Shown here piece after piece: positions 1 to 4,527 of a DNA stretch of 5,681 nt. Made by a program: the position numbers and the translations under genes. The stretch comes from Methylocystaceae bacterium (GTDB lineage Bacteria > Pseudomonadota > Alphaproteobacteria > Rhizobiales > Beijerinckiaceae). Position 1 is the first letter of the stretch. Every line of letters starts with the position of its first letter. The stretch is taken from the NCBI GenBank assembly GCA_003105285.1, contig PQAN01000345.1:1-5681 (forward strand), written 5' to 3'. The notes under the pieces are model-generated. The model saw nothing but the letters and a program-made list of their open reading frames with translations. It was not told where the DNA came from and ran no database searches.

Positions 1-1303
1 GTAGCGGTTCGGCCGTTGTCGGCCGCCCCACAGGGTACCAGGCTGTCGTTTCCGACACCGCCGCGCTCTCATTGCGGGCGGTGACGTGCTCCGGCATGAA
101 ATAGTTGCCATAGACCCATTGAAGGCGGCTTTCTCGCGCATCGAACGTGCGCATTTGCGCCCGATTAAGCCGGTGACGTAGACCATCGACCGAATTGCCG
201 CCAACCGCTTCATATCCCACGTGAACGACGCCAGGACGGTCTCCGGGTAGCTGATCGGAAGCCCGGCCGACAACGCCGCGGAAATGGGAGGCCTTTCGGC
301 GAGCGGCCTCCTCGGACAGGCTGATCCACCCGACAAGGCTAACACGGCTGACAGAGTGCGCGTGGAAGGGTCGCCCATCCGCTGGCACCCACTCCCCGGC
401 AACGCTGGTGTCCAGCGACGGATCATAGCCACCGATCAAAAGCTGCACCATCCGACTTGAGCCGAAGTAGATGTCATCGTGGCGTAACACGCGGCGAAGC
501 GGTCCCCACGTGACGTCGGCCACCATCCCCCGACCCCCTTCGTCGTTCCACACGGAACGGTCCTGTCCGCCAGCGAAGCGCGCGACCTTATTTGCAAGAT
601 AGTCTTCGGGTAGATCGGTCAATTCAGCGGCGAAGCGAGCCAGAACAATTGTTGAGCGCCGTAGAGTCCGCGAGATTTCGTGTGCTTGTGCAGCCATGCG
701 TTCGCCGGCGCTGCGCTCTTCATGGGCGTATCCGGACCGGCCTGCGCGTTTGCATTCTACCACCCGATGCATTCTTCCTCGGTCGACCAGGAGATCTGGC
801 TGCTTGGCGAGGCCCGGTTTCTCAGGGACGAATTCGACACTTTCCCAGCCCCGTCTTTTGTAGGTGCCGGCCACCAGGAGCTCATAAATTCCGTCGTCAG
901 GCTGCATCCTGCCATGGGTCATCAAGCGAGCAGCGCGCTCGTCAGCGCCACCGATCCTTCTCAAATCGGGGAGCAGTTGCCCTAAGCGCCTGAACACCGG
1001 CGCGATCCGATATCCATCCGGTTCGAAGAAGTCGTGCCGACTGATAGGGTCGGCATAAAAGCGCGCCTGGAGCAGGTACCAAGCGATTTGATCAGCCGGA
1101 TCCATGAGCGGAACTCGTCGGCCCTGCGCCCAGTCTGCCTTCGCGGCCTGATATCGCGCGTTCGCCGCGGCCGCACGAGGCTCCCATTCGCGGGTAGGGA
1201 CGAGCGAAGTCAGCCAACTAATGGCTTCAAGCACGTCTTCGTCGAGCCAATCCTGACCATGCCTCTGAGCAAGCCACATTATGTCGGACAAGGTCTCACT
1301 CAT
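1..1303 (-). CDS. Putative PD-(D/E)XK nuclease-like protein, C-terminus beyond the left edge
   Basis: Reading the minus strand from ATG at 1303 gives 434 codons with no stop, leaving the window at base 1, so the true length is unknown. I do not recognise the whole protein. Residues 141-185 resemble a restriction-endonuclease-like core: Glu141 in a predicted helix (YELLVAGTYKRRGWESV), then a beta strand, Pro169-Asp170 (QPDLLVD), and Glu183-Cys-Lys185 (RVVECKR), with 12 residues between Asp170 and Glu183. That is the usual E...PD...ExK order of the PD-(D/E)XK superfamily, whose members cut or process nucleic acids with metal ions. The N-terminal 140 residues are rich in Trp and charged residues; the part after 190 is uncharacterised. 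ATG 1303 was chosen; GTG at 1318 is an in-frame alternative, and the frame is closed by TGA at 1378-1376. The Shine-Dalgarno is weak. It is divergent from mazEF. A defence or mobile-element role is inference only. Confidence 0.72.
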   Translation of the reverse strand, partial: MSETLSDIMWLAQRHGQDWLDEDVLEAISWLTSLVPTREWEPRAAAANARYQAAKADWAQGRRVPLMDPADQIAWYLLQARFYADPISRHDFFEPDGYRIAPVFRRLGQLLPDLRRIGGADERAARLMTHGRMQPDDGIYELLVAGTYKRRGWESVEFVPEKPGLAKQPDLLVDRGRMHRVVECKRAGRSGYAHEERSAGERMAAQAHEISRTLRRSTIVLARFAAELTDLPEDYLANKVARFAGGQDRSVWNDEGGRGMVADVTWGPLRRVLRHDDIYFGSSRMVQLLIGGYDPSLDTSVAGEWVPADGRPFHAHSVSRVSLVGWISLSEEAARRKASHFRGVVGRASDQLPGDRPGVVHVGYEAVGGNSVDGLRHRLNRAQMRTFDARESRLQWVYGNYFMPEHVTARNESAAVSETTAWYPVGRPTTAEPL

Positions 1304-1749
1304 TCGCGCTGTGACCACTCGCGGCGGATGCGGTCGCCCGACTGTTCGGGAGAGTGTCTGGTATGCTGCGCGGTCTCAATGTATGCAACTGGGCGCGTAG
1401 CGGAAATTCAAACTGAGCCACTACCGATGATCCTGTGAGCCGGAGGCAGGCCGAGGACGGCTGCAATTTCCAGCTCGTGCGCTGGCAGCCCACTCTTCGA
1501 GAAGCGCATCGGCCAGTATCTCAGCGGCGTTTATCGCAATGGCGGCAGGATCGAGTGGGACCGGGACCGGAAGAGCAGGCTGGGGCTGTGACGGAAGCCT
1601 CGCTTCTCGTCTCGATGCGGTTAATCCGACACCATCTACGCGGTGCACGCGTCGCGCTCGCCTTGGTCGACTCCGGAAAGCTCCTGGAGAGGCCGAGCGA
1701 TGAAAAAGATCATTCGGCCAGGATTGCTCGAGACCGATGGCTCATGTTA
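1304..1749. other. Intergenic stretch with no convincing gene
   Basis: About 450 bases separate the nuclease-like gene from the mazEF operator. Frames on both strands are open for 75-135 codons but match nothing I know, and they overlap one another, as expected of high-GC DNA. The most protein-like piece is on the minus strand at about 1500-1600 (DPAAIAINAAEILADALLEEW). It is followed in another minus frame, ending at a TGA near 1409, by a peptide containing LPAHELEIAAVLGLPP. Together they could be one small frameshifted gene. A plus-strand frame ending at 1588 (EKRIGQYLSGVYRNGG) competes for the same bases. The promoter of the nuclease-like gene should lie near 1320-1450, but I see no clear -35/-10 pair. 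Confidence 0.35.
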
Positions 1750-1763
1750 GGTTACATGTAACC
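1750..1763. promoter_or_regulatory. Perfect 14-bp palindrome, probable mazEF operator
   Basis: GGTTACATGTAACC reads identically on both strands. It ends 4 nt before the GGAG ribosome binding site of the antitoxin gene. Antitoxins of type II modules commonly repress their own operon by binding palindromes over the promoter, so the position and symmetry suggest autoregulation. I find no strong -35/-10 hexamers; TTGCTC at 1724-1729 is a weak -35 candidate that would put the operator over the -10 region. Function is inferred. Confidence 0.5.
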
Positions 1764-1777
1764 CTATGGAGATGATC

Positions 1778-2017
1778 ATGGCCCCGGCAGCAAAGCCCAA
1801 GTCTTCCCGCATCAAGGTGCGGGATCATCGCGAGCGCCTGCGCGCCCAAGGGCTGCGTCCGATTCAGATTTGGGTGCCGGATGTGTGCGCCGCCTCCTTC
1901 CGGTCGGAGGCGCATCGCCAGTCACTCGCCGTCGCCATGAGCGCCCATTCGTTCGACGATCAGTCGTTCATCGACTCGGTGTCGGTCATCGACGTCGATG
2001 ACGGCGGCAATGAATGA
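1778..2017 (+). CDS. mazE: MazE-family antitoxin (DUF3018 type)
   Basis: This 79-residue protein is the antitoxin of a type II toxin-antitoxin operon. It should bind and neutralise the MazF ribonuclease encoded just downstream and repress the operon. The family signature is clear: a basic helix (RVRDHRERLRAQGLRP-like, residues 13-28), the strand IQIWVPD (29-35), then the segment HRQSLAVAMSAHSFDDQSFIDSVS, which in this family forms the toxin-contacting acidic C-terminal part. It ends in a DDGGNE tail. In-frame ATGs lie at 1766, 1772 and 1778. I prefer 1778 because GGAG at 1768-1771 sits 6 nt before it, while nothing resembling a ribosome binding site precedes 1766. The stop overlaps the mazF start (ATGA, 2014-2017), implying translational coupling. 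The frame is intact. Confidence 0.88.
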   Translation: MAPAAKPKSSRIKVRDHRERLRAQGLRPIQIWVPDVCAASFRSEAHRQSLAVAMSAHSFDDQSFIDSVSVIDVDDGGNE

Positions 2018-2373
2018 GACGCGGCGACATCTGGACCGTCGCCGGCGGCAAGGACTACGCGGGCAAGCCGCGCCCTGTCGTTATCACACAGGATGATAGC
2101 TTCGACGCGACCGACTCCATCACCATTTGCGCCTTCACTACGGACGAGACGGACGCGCCGTTGTTCCGTCTGCCCGTGGCGCCGAACGAGCGCAACGGAC
2201 TGCATGTTGCCTGCCGCTTGATGACGGACAAGATCACCACTGTTCCGAAGTCGAAGATCGGCGTGCGCATCGGGCGCTTGGACGACGAGGACATTCTGCG
2301 TCTCAATCAGGCGGTGCTCGTCTTCCTGGGTCTCGCCGTATCGCCGAGACCTCGGCGAACGAAGCGATCATGA
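2014..2373 (+). CDS. mazF: MazF/PemK-family mRNA-cleaving toxin
   Basis: This 119-residue protein is the toxin partner of the upstream antitoxin, a predicted ribosome-independent endoribonuclease that cuts single-stranded mRNA at short sequences when the antitoxin is degraded. The PemK-like SH3-type barrel signature is complete: RRGDIW (residues 2-7), GKPRPVVITQ (17-26) with Arg20 at the place of the catalytic Arg of E. coli MazF, FTTDETD (41-47) with Thr42/Thr43 near the place of its catalytic Thr, then GLHVACRLMTDKITTVPKSKIG (62-83) and the C-terminal helix DDEDILRLNQAVLVFLGL. Length is normal for the family. The start ATG lies inside the antitoxin's last codons, a 4-bp overlap, so the two are cotranscribed and probably coupled. 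No truncation or frameshift is seen, so the module is likely functional. Cleavage specificity cannot be read from the sequence. Confidence 0.92.
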   Translation: MRRGDIWTVAGGKDYAGKPRPVVITQDDSFDATDSITICAFTTDETDAPLFRLPVAPNERNGLHVACRLMTDKITTVPKSKIGVRIGRLDDEDILRLNQAVLVFLGLAVSPRPRRTKRS

Positions 2374-2429
2374 GTTCGCCGGAGCCCATTCGCCGTCTCT
2401 TTAGTCGTTGTCGGCGTTGCACAAGAAAG

Positions 2430-2448
2430 CGTATCGTAGCGTAGCGTA
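2430..2448. repeat. Four short CGTA tandem units
   Basis: CGTATCGTAGCGTAGCGTA contains four CGTA words at exact 5-nt spacing, separated by T, G and G. The last unit overlaps TAAAAT (2447-2452), which resembles a -10 hexamer, but no good -35 is placed 16-18 nt before it. The role is unknown. It is short enough to be chance. Confidence 0.4.
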
Positions 2449-2462
2449 AAATCAGGCCATTC

Positions 2463-3011
2463 TTGTTCGAGACCGAGCGCGCGATGTCCCGAGCACATGC
2501 AAATCGCTTCGATGCTCGCCGCGTCGGCGCCGATTTCGGCATCGTGTCGAAGCGAGTCGACACGAGATCGAACATTGATCGAGCTACGAAACAAGACCTC
2601 GAAGCGTGGACCATCACCGACTGGCCCAAATATATCCCGGTCACGAGCGCCGAGGTCGATGTAATCGAGGCTGGGCTCGGCGACCTGTTCGACCAGCTAT
2701 TCGGCCCGGTCCGATGTAGGGGCAGGAAAAGGAAGATCGCCCTCTTTCGCGACCGGCCGACAGCATTTCCGCTATTTCTTCAACCGCACGCCGCCGCCGC
2801 CATTCTCCGGAATGAATCCCACGCCGGCATGCTCGAGAGCGGCGCGCATACGGTCGATCGTCGACGGATTGACCTGCTCAGGCTGACAAACGCATCGACC
2901 CATACCACGACCAGGGCCTCGCTGCTCCACGCGCCGGAAAACCGCGCCGCGATATCCGCAAATGCTCTCCCCTGCCTACAAATTGCTTACACGAGGCCGC
3001 AGCGCTGGTGA
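2463..3011 (+). CDS. Hypothetical protein, only the first half looks protein-like
   Basis: I do not recognise this frame of 182 codons. Residues 1-81 have GC-rich third positions and a plausible composition, and the stretch TITDWPKYIPVTSAEVDVIE (about 2610-2669) followed by GLGDLFDQLFG (to 2705) looks like a genuine folded segment, with an acidic amphipathic helix at the end. After about residue 104 the frame runs antisense to a recognisable remnant of an XRE regulator (2772-2876), so the second half is probably not real and the original end was likely lost by deletion or frameshift near 2706-2770. Starts are TTG at 2463 or ATG at 2484; neither has a convincing ribosome binding site. No signal peptide or membrane segment is seen. 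The gene is probably broken rather than a functional 182-residue protein. Confidence 0.3.
   Translation: MFETERAMSRAHANRFDARRVGADFGIVSKRVDTRSNIDRATKQDLEAWTITDWPKYIPVTSAEVDVIEAGLGDLFDQLFGPVRCRGRKRKIALFRDRPTAFPLFLQPHAAAAILRNESHAGMLESGAHTVDRRRIDLLRLTNASTHTTTRASLLHAPENRAAISANALPCLQIAYTRPQRW
2772..2876 (-). pseudogene. C-terminal remnant of an XRE-family helix-turn-helix regulator
   Basis: Read on the minus strand, the last 34 codons before a TAG at 2774-2772 give a peptide containing PSTIDRMRAALEHAGVGFIP followed by ENGGGGVRLKK. This closely matches the well-known C-terminus of many small XRE-family regulators in Alphaproteobacteria, whose usual form is IRAALEAAGVEFIPENGGGxGVRLRK. The preceding DNA-binding helix-turn-helix, normally 30-50 residues further upstream, is not recognisable in any minus-strand frame up to the tRNA fragment. 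The piece is therefore a 5'-truncated leftover. Such regulators often accompany toxin-antitoxin modules or mobile elements, which fits the neighbourhood. The overlapping plus-strand frame is most likely a shadow here. Confidence 0.68.
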
Positions 3012-3018
3012 TGTAAGC

Positions 3019-3038
3019 AAAAAACGCCCCGAATGGCG
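3019..3038 (-). terminator. Intrinsic terminator downstream of the tRNA-Gly fragment
   Basis: On the minus strand CGCC (3038-3035), a 6-nt loop and GGCG (3028-3025) form a short GC-only hairpin followed directly by six T residues (3024-3019). It lies about 35 nt beyond the 3' end of the tRNA-Gly fragment and in the same orientation, so it was probably the terminator of the tRNA transcript. The 4-bp stem is short, hence moderate confidence. Confidence 0.5.
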
Positions 3039-3072
3039 CTATTAATCATTTGATTTTCATTGATATTTTTTG

Positions 3073-3119
3073 AGCTGGCGAAGGGATTCGAACCCTCGAC
3101 CCCAACCTTGGCAAGGTTG
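3073..3119 (-). tRNA. Truncated tRNA-Gly(GCC): 3' part only, probable attachment-site remnant
   Basis: The minus strand contains the 3' part of a glycine tRNA: anticodon stem CAACC (3119-3115), loop TTGCCAA with anticodon GCC (3112-3110), stem GGTTG, variable loop GGGTC, T stem and loop GAGGG-TTCGAAT-CCCTT (3097-3081), acceptor strand CGCCAGC and discriminator T at 3073. The following bases are CA, not CCA. The 5' acceptor strand and D arm are missing; after 3119 the sequence bears no resemblance to them. Tyrosine integrases often recombine within the 3' half of tRNA genes, leaving a full tRNA at one end of the insert and such an orphan 3' piece at the other. The polarity places inserted DNA to the right. 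The fragment itself cannot be a functional tRNA. Confidence 0.85.
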
Positions 3120-3181
3120 CGGTGCCGTCGATATCTTAGACTCGGGTCGGCGAGTAGGCCACGGATACGGATGTCGGTGTA

Positions 3182-3222
3182 TTGTAAACCGCACTACATA
3201 AGGCTACTTTTGATAAGAGGAG
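3182..3222 (+). promoter_or_regulatory. Putative promoter and ribosome binding site of the tacAT pair
   Basis: TTGTAA (3182-3187) and TACTTT (3205-3210) are 17 nt apart and could be weak -35 and -10 elements; GATAAG at 3212 is an alternative. TGTA and TACA words flank an 8-nt spacer (3184-3198) and could be antitoxin half-sites. AGAGGAG at 3216-3222 is a strong Shine-Dalgarno, 6 nt before the ATG at 3229, and firmly fixes that start. The promoter part is tentative, the ribosome binding site is clear. Confidence 0.42.
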
Positions 3223-3228
3223 ACGCTT

Positions 3229-3523
3229 ATGGCAGCCAATGCTGAACGCAAGGAACAGCTGATTTCGATGCGCCTCCTGGAGGCCGATATCGCGATGATC
3301 GATCGAGCGGCAAGTCTGCGGGGTCGGTCGCGCACTGACTTCGTGCGCTGCCGTTCGTGCGGCCGAGGAAGTGCTGATGGAGAATCGGCTGGTTCGGATG
3401 AGCGCCGAGGGCTTCGCCGCTTTCATGGCAGTCCTGTCTGGGCCGGTCAATTCTGCTCCCGAAATGGTGGAATTGGCAAAGCGGCCGGCGCCTTGGGAGC
3501 CTGATTACGTCGTGAAAAGCTAA
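3229..3523 (+). pseudogene. tacA: TacA-like antitoxin (DUF1778, ribbon-helix-helix), frameshifted
   Basis: Codons 1-40 from ATG 3229 (MAANAERKEQLISMRLLEAD and on to RGRSRTDFVR) form the ribbon-helix-helix N-terminus typical of DUF1778 antitoxins, which repress their operon and hold an acetyltransferase toxin inactive. After about 3346 the family sequence continues in a different frame, shifted by +1 (equivalent to loss of 2 nt): AAVRAAEEVLMENRLVRMSA from 3347, then GFAAFMAVLSGPVN and a toxin-neutralising tail PAPWEPDYVVKS ending at TAA 3521-3523. Read straight, the first frame runs on to a non-homologous end at 3504. The missing residue is the small linker after FVR, consistent with a short deletion. 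The loss of the tail should prevent neutralisation unless the shift is a sequencing error. It directly abuts the toxin remnant. Confidence 0.83.
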
Positions 3524-4034
3524 ATCCTGGCCCTCTCGGCTCCAGAACCGCTGACCGCAGTCCACGACGTGTCCGAGTTCTCCTGCGGAACGGCGTCCCT
3601 CGACCATTGGCTCAAGACCAGAGCGCTTTCCAATCAGGAGAAAGGGTTCACGGCTGTCATGGTTGTCCATGAGGCAGGCCGTGTCGTCGCCTATTACGGT
3701 CTCGCGCCGACTGCGGTCGTTCCGCATGCGCTGCCTCGATCCATCCGTACTGGGCAACCACCCGATCCCGTGCCGTGTCTGCTGCTCGGCCAACTCGCGA
3801 CAGATATCGGCGGGGCGGGATATGGAATTGGAACCGGATTGCTGAAGCGCTCTCTTGAACGCTGTGTAACGGCGGCGGCGCTCGTCGGGGCCGCGCGCTC
3901 ATGGTCAACGCCATCGATGGGAGTCCGCGGCATTCTGGCGACGACGTGGCTTCATTCCGTCGAGAGATGACCTGCTGATGCTGTTCCGTTCGATTGCGGA
4001 CGTCGCTGCTTCCTTAGCCGAGGCGCGAAGCTGA
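3524..4034 (+). pseudogene. tacT: TacT-like GNAT acetyltransferase toxin, start lost and two frameshifts
   Basis: TacT toxins acetylate the amino group of aminoacyl-tRNAs using acetyl-CoA and stop translation. Family sequence begins right after the antitoxin stop (ALSAPEPLTAVHDVSEFSCG), but the first codon is ATC, with CTG next; the first usual start is GTG 3569, which would drop about 15 residues. The GNAT core is good through SLDHWLKTRALSNQEKGFTA, GRVVAYYGLAPTAVVPHALP, LLLGQLATD and the acetyl-CoA loop GAGYGIGTGLLKR. Near 3885-3892 one base is missing (GGGG where the family needs GGGGG), and the frame continues as ALMVNAID from about 3895. A second 1-nt loss near 3916-3922 shifts it again to SAAFWRRRGFIPSRDDLLML and RSIADVAASLAEARS, ending at TGA 4032-4034. 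Without correction the frame ends at 3970. It looks inactive. Confidence 0.85.
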
Positions 4035-4306
4035 GGACAGGGAACTCTATGCGCTCGGCGCCGGCCTTCAGCACACCACCAGAGTCGCCGAGCTATCGCC
4101 TTCAACCTTGGTAGTGCGGCGAGCTTGGGGGCACGCCTTCGACCAATCGCGAGAATCGGGCTTGCGCACCCCGTTACCAACGATGTCGGCGGTATCAAAT
4201 CGCCAAATTCCGTGTCTCGCGGACTCGGCTCCGCGCCGGTCGGCCCGAGTTATCCACGAGAGCAGCTTTGAATTGTGGCGGCGCCGTCCTTTGGCTCGGC
4301 GCAAAT

Positions 4307-4323
4307 ATTACCCTACGGGTAAT
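4307..4323. repeat. 7-bp inverted repeat with 3-nt spacer
   Basis: ATTACCC-TAC-GGGTAAT has perfect 7-bp arms. The spacer is too short for a stable RNA loop, so a dimeric protein-binding site is more likely than a terminator. It lies about 200 nt before the receptor start. The binding factor is unknown. Confidence 0.5.
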
Positions 4324-4445
4324 TGAACGAACGGCGTGAAAAATGAATGCTAGCCAACGTGTGATTTCGCTTCGCCACGCGCGGCTCGACTGGTCGGATG
4401 TTGCAAAACAGGATCGATTTGTTCGGCGGCGAAGATAAGAAGTCA

Positions 4446-4457
4446 TATCTGCAGATA
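4446..4457. promoter_or_regulatory. Perfect 12-bp palindrome upstream of the receptor gene
   Basis: TATCTGCAGATA is fully symmetric and lies about 70 nt before the receptor start codon. GCAGAT recurs at 4466-4471, and GCAG also at 4475-4478; CTGC-TACC-GCAG (4459-4470) could form a small hairpin. A clustered regulator site controlling the receptor is possible. No clear promoter hexamers were identified. Confidence 0.38.
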
Positions 4458-4527
4458 CTGCTACCGCAGATCGTGCAGTGTATTTCTCGTTATGCACAAA
4501 TTCAGATGTGATAGAGGTTGTTGACAG

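Larger units (their letters stand above)
4035..4527. other. Gene-poor stretch before the TonB receptor gene
   Basis: Nearly 500 bases hold no gene I can support. A plus-strand frame at about 4196-4339 reads as a plausible but unidentified peptide (RPELSTRAALNCGGAVLWLG region) ending at TGA 4337-4339. It is followed by a 31-codon frame at 4343-4438 that is not supported by any ribosome binding site. A minus-strand frame over the same bases continues deep into the receptor gene as antisense. Composition is less GC-rich from 4300 on, as expected for a regulatory region. Two inverted repeats inside it are listed separately. The stretch may carry debris of a former gene plus the receptor promoter. 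Confidence 0.4.

Noticed and set aside
592..1438. Plus-strand frames at 592-993, 680-985 and 1034-1438
   Set aside because: The first two lie wholly antisense to the continuous 434-codon minus-strand frame and the third over most of its length (to 1303). They have poor composition and no ribosome binding sites.
1435..1761. Plus-strand open frame of 108 codons starting with GTG
   Set aside because: No recognisable domain and no ribosome binding site; its end runs through the palindromic operator of mazEF, so it is unlikely to be a gene.
2303..2644. Minus-strand frames overlapping mazF's end and the following region
   Set aside because: No recognisable motif; they overlap the end of the solid mazF gene and a better plus-strand frame.
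3060..3245. Plus-strand frame giving AKGFEPSTPTLARLR
   Set aside because: This peptide is the known spurious translation of the antisense strand of a tRNA-Gly gene, not a protein.
3227..3793. Minus-strand open frame of 188 codons
   Set aside because: It lies antisense to the tacAT remnants, whose plus-strand homology is clear.
4250..4258. TTATCCACG, a near match to a DnaA box
   Set aside because: A single imperfect 9-mer without neighbours, an AT-rich unwinding element or replication genes does not indicate an origin.
4343..4438. 31-codon plus-strand frame from ATG 4343
   Set aside because: No ribosome binding site and no recognisable family; too short to separate from chance.
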